From NCBI RefSeq assembly GCF_001865995.1, contig NZ_MLQQ01000040.1, positions 186,001 to 250,000 on the forward strand: a stretch of DNA of 64,000 nucleotides, in the 5' to 3' direction. Origin of the DNA: Anaerobacillus arseniciselenatis. GTDB taxonomy: Bacteria; Bacillota; Bacilli; Bacillales; Anaerobacillaceae. The translations under genes and the position numbers were made by a program. Below are positions 44,750 through 53,646 of this stretch, piece by piece. Under the pieces are notes generated by a model. The model was not told where the DNA came from. It was given only the letters and a program-made list of their open reading frames with translations, and did no database searches. How positions within the stretch are numbered: position 1 is the stretch's first letter; every line of letters starts with the position of its first letter.

Positions 44750-46165
44750 CTATTTAAATAATAAATCGGCTCCAGCAATACCTGGCGCTGTCATTTCATT
44801 TGCATCTAAAATTACGTTTAACTCTTCTTCAGATAAAATTCCCTTTTCAATACAAATTTCTCGTACTGAGCGTTTCGTTTGAATCGCTTCTTTTGCAACA
44901 CGCGCTGCTACTTCATAGCCTACGTGAGGGTTGATCGCCGTAATAATTCCAACACTTTGCTCCACCATTTCACGGCAATGCTCAATATTTGCGGTAATAC
45001 CATCAATTGCATATTCACGGAACACTTTCATGCCATTTTGAAGGATAGAAAGTGACTGAAGTAAATTAAAAACTAAAACAGGTTCCATTACATTTAACTC
45101 TAACTGACCCGCTTCTGAAGCTAGTGAAATAGTATGATCATTTCCAATCACTTGAAATGAAATTTGATTCACAACTTCACACATAACAGGATTTACTTTA
45201 CCTGGCATAATCGAAGAACCTGCTTGCCTCGGTGGTAAGTTAATTTCATTTAAGCCTGTTCGTGGTCCTGAACTCATTAATCTTAAATCATTCGCTGTTT
45301 TTGATAAGTTAATCGCCAAAATTTTTAAAGCACTAGATAACTCAGTGTACGCATCTGTATTTTGTGTTGCATCGACTAAATCGTCTGCACTTTTAAACGG
45401 TAATCCTGTATGCTCTCCTAAATATTTAGCAACAAGAGTAATATATTCAGGTAAGGCATTTAAACCTGTTCCGACAGCTGTCGCTCCCATATTTATCTCA
45501 TATAAATGATCAACTGAATTTTTAATTCTTTTTAAATCGCGAGACAACACTCTTTTGTATGCGCCAAACTCTTGACCAAGGCGAATCGGTACAGCATCTT
45601 GTAAGTGGGTACGTCCCATTTTTATAACTTGATCGAATTCTTTTTCTTTTTCTTCCATCGCCAAAATTAAGTCATCTAACGAACTTGTTAAGCCTTTTGC
45701 CAAGTGCAAGCAGGCAAGGTGTATCGCGGTCGGAAACGTGTCATTTGTTGATTGAGCCATATTTACATGGGTGTTTGGACTGACGACCATATAGTCACCT
45801 TTCGTTCCCCCAAGAATTTCAATCGCACGATTAGCAATTACTTCGTTAGCATTCATGTTAAAAGAGGTGCCAGCACCACCTTGGATTGAATCGACGACAA
45901 AATGTTCTGTTAGCTTTCCATCGATCACTTCATCACTAGCCCGAACGATTGCATCGGCAATTTTTTTGTTCAAAACTCCTACATCACGATTGGCCATTGC
46001 TGCCGCTTTTTTCACATATCCGAAAGCTCGAATCAACTCTTTATGTGGCGGATAGCCAGTAATCGGAAAGTTTTCAATTGCCCTTGCGGTTTGGATCCCG
46101 TAATAAGCATCTTGCGGTATTTCTTTTTCTCCCATTAAATCTCGTTCAATGCGAACATCTGACAT
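44750..46165 (-). CDS. aspA: Aspartate ammonia-lyase (aspartase/fumarase family)
   Basis: 471 residues. Splits aspartate to fumarate and ammonia. Family signature SSIMPGKVNPVMCE, active-site TGxxHxH-like RTHLQDAVP, and GGAGTSFNMNANEVIANRA, which favours aspartase over fumarase. ATG 46165 follows GGAGGTCC; the frame extends to 46222 without a good site. The gene interrupts the spoIIB-maf order known from B. subtilis and has its own terminator, so it looks inserted. No ansA or regulator is adjacent. Confidence 0.9.
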   Translation of the reverse strand: MSDVRIERDLMGEKEIPQDAYYGIQTARAIENFPITGYPPHKELIRAFGYVKKAAAMANRDVGVLNKKIADAIVRASDEVIDGKLTEHFVVDSIQGGAGTSFNMNANEVIANRAIEILGGTKGDYMVVSPNTHVNMAQSTNDTFPTAIHLACLHLAKGLTSSLDDLILAMEEKEKEFDQVIKMGRTHLQDAVPIRLGQEFGAYKRVLSRDLKRIKNSVDHLYEINMGATAVGTGLNALPEYITLVAKYLGEHTGLPFKSADDLVDATQNTDAYTELSSALKILAINLSKTANDLRLMSSGPRTGLNEINLPPRQAGSSIMPGKVNPVMCEVVNQISFQVIGNDHTISLASEAGQLELNVMEPVLVFNLLQSLSILQNGMKVFREYAIDGITANIEHCREMVEQSVGIITAINPHVGYEVAARVAKEAIQTKRSVREICIEKGILSEEELNVILDANEMTAPGIAGADLLFK

Positions 46166-46315
46166 TTGTTTGGACCTCCATCTCTCTAAAACCATTTTAT
46201 CTATTTTTATTATATACAACATCTTTATTTATAAATTGAATAGCGGAAAATGTCAAAGTAATTTAATTTAATTTAAAGTTGCGAGCTAATCCAAACTCGT
46301 AAGTCATTTTATTTT

Positions 46316-46378
46316 CATACAAAACCCTCATGGCGGCATGCTTTCGCCACCATCTAACGTGAAAATTCGAGCGAGGTT
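46316..46378 (+). repeat. Family B repeat, copy 11, left part
   Basis: CATACAAAACCCTCATGGCG, then GCCACCATCTAACGTG, ends near GGCGAGG-like GAGCGAGGTTGG; the same truncated form as copies 8 and 10. Confidence 0.75.
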
Positions 46379-46423
46379 GGTCCGAGTAAACTAGCCACTA
46401 ACCAACAAACCAACTATTCACAT

Positions 46424-46453
46424 ACAAAAAGAGGCTATTGGAATTAGCCCCTA
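46424..46453 (-). terminator. Terminator of spoIIB
   Basis: GGGGCTA/TAGCCTC hairpin then TTTTTG on the minus strand. Confidence 0.75.
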
Positions 46454-46468
46454 GATTTACGTATTTTT

Positions 46469-47599
46469 TTAAAGTGTTGTTATTAATTGTTCGTAAGTTG
46501 TTAATCCATTGAGTAAGTGTTGTTGGACTTGCCAGAGATCTGCTTCTGAATTTGAAGAGATGAAATTTTGAAGCGAATCATAAGCACCAATCAATGCACT
46601 TTGAAATGCTGAAGCTAGTGGTTGTTGGACTTCATTATTGGAAAACGCATCACCAAGTACTAAAAATTCGTCATGAATTGCTTTTAAATCAGAGAGCATT
46701 TCCTCTGTATATAACGAGCCTCCGTTTGCAAAACCGTTCACCGATAAAAGTGTGATTTGCTGATACAGATCAACTCCCGTTTGTAAAAACGATGCTTGGC
46801 CATCATTTTCTACAACACCGTTTGCGGACACTGCGTATGGTTTTAAATAAACTTCTTGTCCATTTGCATCATATATGTTACCAATGACTCTTGCTTGTTC
46901 ACGGTCTAACCCAAGTCCGATAAATAAGTAAACACGGTCACTCGTTTCTGCTAATGTAGCGGCAAACCCATTTTCTTTAATGACTTGAGCAGTTTCATCA
47001 CCTGTTTCTACTTGAGAAAAAGCTCCCCCTTGAACCACTTCAACTCCTAAAACCGGAATTTCGCCTTTCATAGCCACTGTCGGTACTTCATTGGACACTG
47101 GGGCTTGTACAGGGTTAGTAGCAGGTGTTGACGTTTCGTTCGTTTCCCCAGTAAAAATCGTTAACATCATAAAACCAAAACTTACACCGACGATAATCGC
47201 TGACATGACGATACCAATAAGTCCTAATGGCAAAGCTTTTAAATTCAAGTTAAACTCAAATCTCTTTTTCTTCTTCCTCTTTATGTGCGGAAGCTTTGGA
47301 GAACGTTCGCTTTTACCATCATCCCAGTATGGCGCTTCAAGCTTACTTTTATCACGACGCCGTTCTCCTAAATCAACGACCTTAGGTGAAGATTGCTTTT
47401 GTGTATTATCAGAAAGCAGCCACGGAAATTCGTCATGCTCGTCCTTTTCTTGTGTTGCAGAAATTTCTTCTGTTGCAGTAATCTCTTGATTTAACACCTC
47501 TTCATAAGCCTGCTTATCCTTCTCTAACTCTTCATACGTTTTCTCTTTTCCGTTTAGCACAATTGAAATTCGCCGGTCATTCTTCTTAATATTGTCCAT
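46469..47599 (-). CDS. spoIIB: SpoIIB-like SPOR-domain sporulation protein
   Basis: 376 residues. Acts at the asymmetric septum during engulfment. A long charged cytoplasmic part (1-120), one membrane helix (about 127-150, GLIGIVMSAIIVGVSFGFMML), a Thr/Pro linker and a SPOR domain (about 185-255: VEVVQGGAFSQ and DRVYLFIGLGLDREQARVI) that binds denuded peptidoglycan. Assigned mainly from domain layout and its position beside maf and the prepilin-peptidase region, as in B. subtilis. Confidence 0.85.
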   Translation of the reverse strand: MDNIKKNDRRISIVLNGKEKTYEELEKDKQAYEEVLNQEITATEEISATQEKDEHDEFPWLLSDNTQKQSSPKVVDLGERRRDKSKLEAPYWDDGKSERSPKLPHIKRKKKKRFEFNLNLKALPLGLIGIVMSAIIVGVSFGFMMLTIFTGETNETSTPATNPVQAPVSNEVPTVAMKGEIPVLGVEVVQGGAFSQVETGDETAQVIKENGFAATLAETSDRVYLFIGLGLDREQARVIGNIYDANGQEVYLKPYAVSANGVVENDGQASFLQTGVDLYQQITLLSVNGFANGGSLYTEEMLSDLKAIHDEFLVLGDAFSNNEVQQPLASAFQSALIGAYDSLQNFISSNSEADLWQVQQHLLNGLTTYEQLITTL

Positions 47600-47682
47600 C
47601 TACTGCCAGCTCCTTTCTATTTTTCAATTTATTATATTCTATTAATTTCGATTGATAGATAGAACTAGAAATTTCTTTTATT

Positions 47683-47875
47683 AATTTATAATTTACAATT
47701 TAAAATTATTTTGTGGGTGGTCGTGGTGGTTTTTTAGTTTTGAATGTTGAGTCTTTGGTGGGTAGTTCAGTGGTGTTAGTGTTGAGTTTTGAGTTTTGAG
47801 TTTTGAGTTTTGAGTTGCGTTGTTGGTAGTTCAATGGTGTTTTTTTTAGTTATTAAGTGGGTGGTTCTTGAATTA
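47683..47875. repeat. Family E AT-rich word repeat, copy 5
   Basis: TTATAATTTACAATTTAAAA then several TTTTGAGTTTTGAG words. Gap 47600-48103, no gene seen. Confidence 0.7.
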
Positions 47876-48028
47876 TTTTTGCAGATTTTAGTTTACATTA
47901 ATTTATAATAATTTGTGGTTGTAGGACTGATTAAATGATTTTGCTTATATCAGTAGTAAAACTCTATTAATATAAATGTATCATAGATAAGGAGAAAAAG
48001 AACAAGACATTTGTCGGTTTGTTCTTAT

Positions 48029-48061
48029 GAAAAAAGAGCACGAATATAAAATCCGTACTCT
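48029..48061 (-). terminator. Terminator of the pilus operon after pilO
   Basis: GAGTACG/CGTGCTC hairpin then TTTTTT on the minus strand. Confidence 0.85.
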
Positions 48062-48103
48062 AATGAGTTCTTCTAATAGATTACTTATATTTTCACAATT
48101 CTT

Positions 48104-48790
48104 TTAATGATTGTAAAGTGGATTTTCTCTTTCGCGAGGTGCTGGATGAATAACTTTCGGTAATTCATCTTTTAATTGTGGTAGATGTGGGTAGTAGTAG
48201 GCGCTGACAGTGACTAAAAACTCGAGAATATCAGTTTCGTCATCAATCATCACTCTTTCATCTGTACCAATAAATGAGATAGAATCAATCCCGATAATCC
48301 GTGGAAGGCGATCGATTTCTGATAAAAATTGAAACAGCTCTTCATATGAGTTTGCGCGAACTGAGAAGTTTACCGTTATTTGTTTTAAACTAGCACTATC
48401 TTCAGCCGCTTCCCCAGTATTCTCATCGCCCTCTTCAGTTTCAATGAACACCGCATCACGATTTTGGTCAATATCGATTGATAATATATACGTATTCGAA
48501 AGTGCTTCTACTCGTTGAAAATCTAATAAAAGTTGATCGACGAGAGGCTCAACTGGAAGCTTTCGTTGTAAGTAAGTCGTTTCCTCTTCGACTTCTTCTT
48601 CATCATCAAAACTTCTTTCTTCTAAAAGCTGTAACATTTGTTTTTCTGTTTTGAGTTGATTTTCTGCATTCGTTCGTTCATTAAACTTTGGAGAAACTGT
48701 ATAAACATAGCCGCCACTCAATAACATCATAACAATGATAACACCAACAATGAGGGTGACTATTGCTTTTTTCGTAAAAGAGATGTTCAT
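48104..48790 (-). CDS. pilO: Type IV pilus assembly protein PilO-like
   Basis: 228 residues. One N-terminal membrane helix (VTLIVGVIIVMMLLSGGYVY), a coiled coil, and a PilO-type ferredoxin-like domain with PVEPLVDQLLLDFQRVEALSN and ITVNFSVRANSYEELFQFLSEIDRLPRIIGID. With PilM and PilN it forms the assembly platform at the membrane. Start ATG abuts the pilN stop (TAAATG). Confidence 0.88.
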   Translation of the reverse strand: MNISFTKKAIVTLIVGVIIVMMLLSGGYVYTVSPKFNERTNAENQLKTEKQMLQLLEERSFDDEEEVEEETTYLQRKLPVEPLVDQLLLDFQRVEALSNTYILSIDIDQNRDAVFIETEEGDENTGEAAEDSASLKQITVNFSVRANSYEELFQFLSEIDRLPRIIGIDSISFIGTDERVMIDDETDILEFLVTVSAYYYPHLPQLKDELPKVIHPAPRERENPLYNH

Positions 48791-49369
48791 TTAGTCTTCC
48801 TCCTTTACGGAAAATGCTGAACGGTCAACAACGAGTTCAAAATTGGCAACGTATCGTGGTAAAAAATCATTTTCTCGTTCTTCAACGAGTTCAATCGTCT
48901 CTGTATTGACACTATATAAGCTCACCGACGAAATAAGGGGCGATTCGTTTAAAGCAAAGTGATAGGCTGCTACTGAACTTATTTGATCAAAGTACACTTG
49001 AAAAGAAACTGTGTCAGGATGGTTGAAATCAAAATTATTAAAATAGCCGTATTCCGGTAGTAAATAAACGAGCTCTCTTAAAAGCTCAGAAGATGGAATA
49101 ACACTGGTCTCTGTTCTTTCAACCAACTCTTTTAAATATTCATAATGAGAAATTGGCTGTTCATCCAACATTTGTTGGAGTGTTGCTATTTGTTCCGTAA
49201 CTGTTTGGCGTTCGGCATCAATTTGTTCAATATCATTTTGAACGCTATCATGAACAAATTTAAGAGAAGCAACACCAATAAGAAGTATGCTTATAATAAT
49301 TGCTACAATAAGGTAATATGTAACGTCTTTTTTACGTTTTTCGGTAAGTAAATTAATTTCAACTAACAT
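48791..49369 (-). CDS. pilN: Type IV pilus assembly protein PilN-like
   Basis: 192 residues. The short cytoplasmic tail VEINLLTEKRKKD is the conserved PilN segment that docks into PilM, followed by a membrane helix (YYLIVAIIISILLIGVASL) and a coiled coil. It overlaps pilM by 11 bp. Confidence 0.9.
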   Translation of the reverse strand: MLVEINLLTEKRKKDVTYYLIVAIIISILLIGVASLKFVHDSVQNDIEQIDAERQTVTEQIATLQQMLDEQPISHYEYLKELVERTETSVIPSSELLRELVYLLPEYGYFNNFDFNHPDTVSFQVYFDQISSVAAYHFALNESPLISSVSLYSVNTETIELVEERENDFLPRYVANFELVVDRSAFSVKEED

Positions 49370-50357
49370 CGTAAACCTCTTTTTTTAAGGCAAGTCCAAC
49401 TACTTCGTGAAAACGAATTGGCACTTGCTCACCATTGATCGTTTCGACATCTTTATCATGAAGCATCTCAACAGAAATATCAAATGTTTGTTTGCAGCTA
49501 GTAGCGACTTTTTCTAAGTACGGATAATCACCCGTTAAAAGCATTTTAGTAATGCCTAGGTTTCCTTGATGAACGGTTGAGCGATAAAAGTTCATGATCC
49601 GCTCTAATTCTGTGATTATATCTTGAACTTGTCCATTAATTTCTGCTTCAGTACCTTGCCAAACGCTTCCTTCTGAAGCTTCATTAATTAATTTCCATTG
49701 ATCTTCGTCAATTGAAAGCTTAATGTTACGCATAAAAATCGGTTTCTGGTCGTGGAAAATCGTAATGTTCATTTTTAATATATCTAGTTGCACGAACAAA
49801 AAATGATCTGACTTGTTATCACGATCAAGTTCGTGAAAAAGTCGGTAATATGATAATGCTGAGATGTCGGCAGCATTCGGTTTGAGTTTTGCTGTTTCTA
49901 GTAGATCGGAAAATTGTTGCACCATATTTTCAGGTGCAGCAATTAGCAAAATATCACGCTGACCATCGCGTTCACCTAGGTCATGGACGTCTAACGCTGG
50001 CTCGTCAAAAGGTAAATGAATTGATGCACCGATGACTGTATATAAGTACCCTTTAAGCTCGTCTTTTTTGACGGTAAGTGGTACTTGTTCTTTACGTAGT
50101 ACTGTATAATCATTCGGGACAATGAATTGAACGTGATGCTTTTTTATGCCCCATTCATGAACACATTGCTGTAAAATGGCTTCTAACGTATCTGGCTCTA
50201 AAATCTTTCCATCACGAACAACCCCTTGTGGCAAGTACCTTTCGCCAAAGGAGTGAATAGCTGTTAATTCAGGACGTTTCGCATGGACGAAGCGAATGAC
50301 ATGATCCTTGATTATAATTGCTGTTCGCGCTTGTTTTTTACTTGGAAATAGTGCCAT
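49359..50357 (-). CDS. pilM: Type IV pilus assembly ATPase-like protein PilM
   Basis: About 332 residues. Actin-fold cytoplasmic protein linking the pilus motor to PilN/PilO. Begins MALFPSKKQARTAIIIKDHVIRFVHA; includes SYYRLFHELDR and KMLLTGDYPYLEKVA. The true start is probably the ATG at 50357; the longer frame begins with GTG in its own ribosome site. Confidence 0.87.
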   Translation of the reverse strand: MALFPSKKQARTAIIIKDHVIRFVHAKRPELTAIHSFGERYLPQGVVRDGKILEPDTLEAILQQCVHEWGIKKHHVQFIVPNDYTVLRKEQVPLTVKKDELKGYLYTVIGASIHLPFDEPALDVHDLGERDGQRDILLIAAPENMVQQFSDLLETAKLKPNAADISALSYYRLFHELDRDNKSDHFLFVQLDILKMNITIFHDQKPIFMRNIKLSIDEDQWKLINEASEGSVWQGTEAEINGQVQDIITELERIMNFYRSTVHQGNLGITKMLLTGDYPYLEKVATSCKQTFDISVEMLHDKDVETINGEQVPIRFHEVVGLALKKEVYDVS

Positions 50358-50385
50358 AGTGTTCACCACGATTCTTTTTTCTAAT

Positions 50386-50440
50386 TTAAAATGGACAATT
50401 TATAATTTATAATTTAAAATTTAAAATTTAAAATTAAAAT
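50386..50440. repeat. Family E AT-rich word repeat, copy 6
   Basis: TTTATAATTTATAATTTAAA with TTTAAAATTAAAATGG between pilM and the peptidase gene. Otherwise the gap 50370-50586 shows nothing clear. Confidence 0.55.
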
Positions 50441-50586
50441 GGGACGCAAGAGAGTTGATTTAATGCTAAAGAGTCTACCACGCATTTATAGTGGTACACA
50501 TACTAATGTGACAAAGTAATGTCACTATCTATACTTTAAAAGCTGTCACTTTCAATTTTAACAAACCTAACCAACCAACCAACCAA

Positions 50587-51348
50587 CTACCCAACAAAAA
50601 ACAAACTCCAATACCAATTTAAAATTTCAGTTTCAAAAAAGTAAACTAGTAATGTAGCCATAACAATGTATGGACCGAATGGAATTGGTTTGCCGCGTTG
50701 CATTTTTTTTGTTGCTAATCCAATTATACCAATAATAGACCCAATTAAGGTAGAGAGAAAAAATGCGAGTAAGACGCCTTGCCATCCTAACACAATTCCA
50801 ATGACAGCAAAAAGTTTAATATCGCCACCACCCATGCCCCCTTTACTAATGACGGCAATCGCTAATAGGAGAATAAAACCGATCGCAGCACCTAATAAAG
50901 GATCCCACCAAACTTCAAGTGGTGCAATTGTATAGCGGAGGATTAGTAGTATTGGTGCAAAGAAAAGCAGTACTTTATCTGGAATAATCATGTAATGAAT
51001 GTCCGAAATGAAAACGATAACGAGTAATGAGATAAAAACCAAAGCAACAATCGTTTCCCATTGGAAGCCGAAATGATAGAAAGCATACACAAATAAGCCA
51101 CCAGTCGCAGCTTCAAAAAATGGGTATATAGGCGAGATTTTCGTCCCACAGCCTTTGCATTTTCCTTTTTGGAAAAGATACGAAAAAACCGGGACCAACT
51201 CCAGCGTCGATAAGGTTCTTCTACAATTAGGACAATGCGAGCGTGGCCGAACAATTGACTCATTTTTCGGCACCCGCAAACCGACAACGTTGAAAAAAGA
51301 CCCTAGGATTAGGCCTAGGGTGAGGGTGTAGAGGTAAATGTATATCAT
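50587..51348 (-). CDS. pilD: Prepilin peptidase/methyltransferase (PilD/ComC)
   Basis: 253 residues. Membrane aspartyl peptidase that cuts prepilins after Gly. Two CxxC pairs in the N-terminal zinc loop (Cys39, Cys42, Cys64, Cys67), which go with methyltransferase activity, and catalytic Asp residues in SDIHYMIIPD and GGGDIKLFA. About seven further helices. Occupies the comC position next to spoIIB and should also serve competence pseudopilins. Confidence 0.95.
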   Translation of the reverse strand: MIYIYLYTLTLGLILGSFFNVVGLRVPKNESIVRPRSHCPNCRRTLSTLELVPVFSYLFQKGKCKGCGTKISPIYPFFEAATGGLFVYAFYHFGFQWETIVALVFISLLVIVFISDIHYMIIPDKVLLFFAPILLILRYTIAPLEVWWDPLLGAAIGFILLLAIAVISKGGMGGGDIKLFAVIGIVLGWQGVLLAFFLSTLIGSIIGIIGLATKKMQRGKPIPFGPYIVMATLLVYFFETEILNWYWSLFFVG

Positions 51349-51380
51349 AAGTATTGCCTCATTCTTTAAATAATTTCTTA

Positions 51381-51791
51381 TTAATCTCTATCAAAAGTTA
51401 CGTTCCCAGCAGAACCCGAGGCAGTTCCTTCACTATACTCTATGGTAACTTCAGGAACATTGTCTTCAAAAGTAACTGACCACTCCGGAACTGTTGAATC
51501 CCAAGGGTCATTTAGGTCGCTTTCAATAAACTCTGCAATTGCCTTCCCCTCATCAGTATCATCAACATAAGTACCATTTGGAACATTATTAGAAGCAGCA
51601 TACAATCTGGATGCACTCAACAACATTTCAGCATTTGCAACAGCTGCATTTTCTCTGCTTTTTTCGATGATACCAGCAATACTTGGCACCGCAATTGCGG
51701 CTATTATTCCCAAAATAACTACTACAGCGAGTAGTTCAATCAACGTCAAACCTTTTTGGTTTTTTAATCTTTTTAATAAAAGTTGTCTCAT
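51381..51791 (-). CDS. pilA: Major type IV pilin
   Basis: 136-residue prepilin. Class III signal NQKG with cleavage after Gly14, mature N-terminus LTLIELLAVVVILGII with Glu at mature position 5, then an amphipathic helix and an acidic 90-residue globular part ending GNVTFDRD, with no cysteine pair. Strong ribosome site AGGAGGAG. The highest-expression pilin by context: alone between pilC and pilD with its own 650-bp upstream region. Confidence 0.93.
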   Translation of the reverse strand: MRQLLLKRLKNQKGLTLIELLAVVVILGIIAAIAVPSIAGIIEKSRENAAVANAEMLLSASRLYAASNNVPNGTYVDDTDEGKAIAEFIESDLNDPWDSTVPEWSVTFEDNVPEVTIEYSEGTASGSAGNVTFDRD

Positions 51792-51870
51792 TTTTTGTTT
51801 CTCCTCCTAAAAATTTACTATAAACATATGAATGCTACTGTCTTACAATATAACGTTACTGATCTTAAAT

Positions 51871-52004
51871 CATTACAAAACCCTCTTGACGATTTGTCGT
51901 CACCATCTAGAGTGAAAAAGGCGGACGATTTCACTCACTTCGCTGTGACCTTCTGACGAATCTCAGAGGCTCGTTCACGAAATCATCCGCCTTTTCTCAT
52001 ACAA
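51871..52004 (+). repeat. Family B repeat, copy 12
   Basis: Arms GGCGGACGATTTC (51919-51931) and GAAATCATCCGCC (51979-51991), one mismatch on the plus strand that is a wobble on the minus; core CACTTCGCTGTG. Confidence 0.88.
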
Positions 52005-52013
52005 ATAATGGCA

Positions 52014-52066
52014 ATAAAAAGACCAAATCGCTGTTCATAGATTGAGTTATAAACAAAATTTGGTCG
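52014..52066 (-). terminator. Terminator after pilC
   Basis: GACCAAAT/ATTTGGTC with a long loop, then TTTTT on the minus strand; separates pilBTC from pilA. Confidence 0.65.
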
Positions 52067-52152
52067 GTTGCACTACTTGCTCCTGATCATCTAAGTGCCC
52101 ACGTACAGATGAACGATCATAACATCCATTATTTGGTTTTGTCTTAAAGTGC

Positions 52153-52334
52153 GTGTTCAAAAAGGAGGATGATCAGAGCCGAGGAGGTCGAGGCGGCGAA
52201 GCTTCGAGCAGCGGAATGTATGCTATTAATACATGAGCAATGTTTCCGTGCGACGAGTAACCGCAGGAGCAGCACAGAAGCAAGCCAACGATGAGATTCG
52301 ACAGCTATGATTACCGGACTTTTTGAACTCCCTC
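52153..52334. repeat. Family C repeat with inverted ends
   Basis: Ends GTTCAAAAAGG and CTTTTTGAACTC are inverted; the inside has GCGGCGAAGCTTCG and GCGACGAGTAACCGCAGGAGC. Of a type seen widely in Bacillus genomes. With copy B12 it fills 51792-52440. Confidence 0.75.
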
Positions 52335-52440
52335 TTAAACGTTTAAAAAAATTATTAACACTATTGTATTATTAAATATAAAAATGTTCTAGTACTTTTA
52401 TGATAAAAATATGAAATTTTTAAGATTTCTTTAAGACTTT

Positions 52441-53646
52441 TTACCCAACGGCATCAAAAATTTCGAACATCGGCATGGCAATGGCTGCGACGATAATACC
52501 GACGATGCCGGCAAGGACGACAATCATCAGAGGTTCGATTAATGATTTAATTCGTTCGGTGGCCGTGTCTACTTCTGTTTCGTAAAATTCAGCGACTTTA
52601 TCTAGCATCGTATCTAAATTACCCGTTCTTTCACCGACGTAAACCATTTGTGTCACTAACGGTGGAAAAATCCAATGGGCTTCCATCGGCCCTGCAATTG
52701 ATTCACCTTTTTCGAGTGAAGTACGTGACTGGCGAATGACCCTAGCAACAACTTCATTCCCAACGATCGTTTCGACGATCGAGATCGCTTGTAAAATCGG
52801 AACTGATGAAGAAAATAACGAACTTAACGTTCGAGTCATTCTCGCAAGAGCTGCTTTTTGGAGCATTGTTCCGAAAACCGGTATTTTTAAAATGAAATAA
52901 TCAAAATAATATTTGTACTGAAGATTGTCTTGGATCAATTTATAACCAATAACCTTCGCGATCACAAAGACAACGAGTAACCACCAAAACGACTTAAAAA
53001 CATCTCCAGCTGAAAGCACCATTTGCGTAATCAGCGGTAGCTCGGCATCGAAGGAACGAAACATATCCGCAAACGTCGGCACGACAAATGATAATAAGAA
53101 AACGACAACAACGACGGAAATCGCGCCGATCACAGCTGGATACATAAGTGCTGAAATCACTTTTTGCCGTGTTTGATATTGTTTTTCGTAGTAATCGGCA
53201 AGACGTTCTAATATTTCGTCTAAGTTACCGCCAGCTTCACCGGCTTTTACCATGTTCGTAAACAGTGGCGGGAAAATTTTTCGATTTTTTTCAGCGGCCT
53301 CTGAAAACGGATTACCGGCACGAAGTTCTTCTTCAATCGCTTTTAAGGCACTTTGCAGCTGTTTTGAGCTTGTCTGATCTCCTAATATTGCCGTTGCATC
53401 AACGACAGATATACCTGCTTTTAAAAGCGTTGAAAACTGCCGTAAATAAATAACGAAATGCTGCGGCTTAACTCCACTACCGATGGAAATATCTTTATAA
53501 AGGATGCCTGTTAATTCTTCCATTTTACGAACGTGGATCCCCTCGGCTTTTAGTTTTTCACGGGCTTCTCGCTCTGTAAAACTTTTTAAACGTCCTTCGA
53601 CAAGCATTCCGTATTTATCTCTACCTCGATATTTAAAATAAGCCAT
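52441..53646 (-). CDS. pilC: Type IV pilus platform protein PilC
   Basis: 401-residue membrane protein, GspF fold, with two repeated cytoplasmic domains (FVIYLRQFSTLLKAGI...; ALARMTRTLSSLFSSSVPI...) and three helices. It transmits motor motion to pilin subunits. Start overlaps the pilT stop by one base (TAATG). Confidence 0.94.
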   Translation of the reverse strand: MAYFKYRGRDKYGMLVEGRLKSFTEREAREKLKAEGIHVRKMEELTGILYKDISIGSGVKPQHFVIYLRQFSTLLKAGISVVDATAILGDQTSSKQLQSALKAIEEELRAGNPFSEAAEKNRKIFPPLFTNMVKAGEAGGNLDEILERLADYYEKQYQTRQKVISALMYPAVIGAISVVVVVFLLSFVVPTFADMFRSFDAELPLITQMVLSAGDVFKSFWWLLVVFVIAKVIGYKLIQDNLQYKYYFDYFILKIPVFGTMLQKAALARMTRTLSSLFSSSVPILQAISIVETIVGNEVVARVIRQSRTSLEKGESIAGPMEAHWIFPPLVTQMVYVGERTGNLDTMLDKVAEFYETEVDTATERIKSLIEPLMIVVLAGIVGIIVAAIAMPMFEIFDAVG

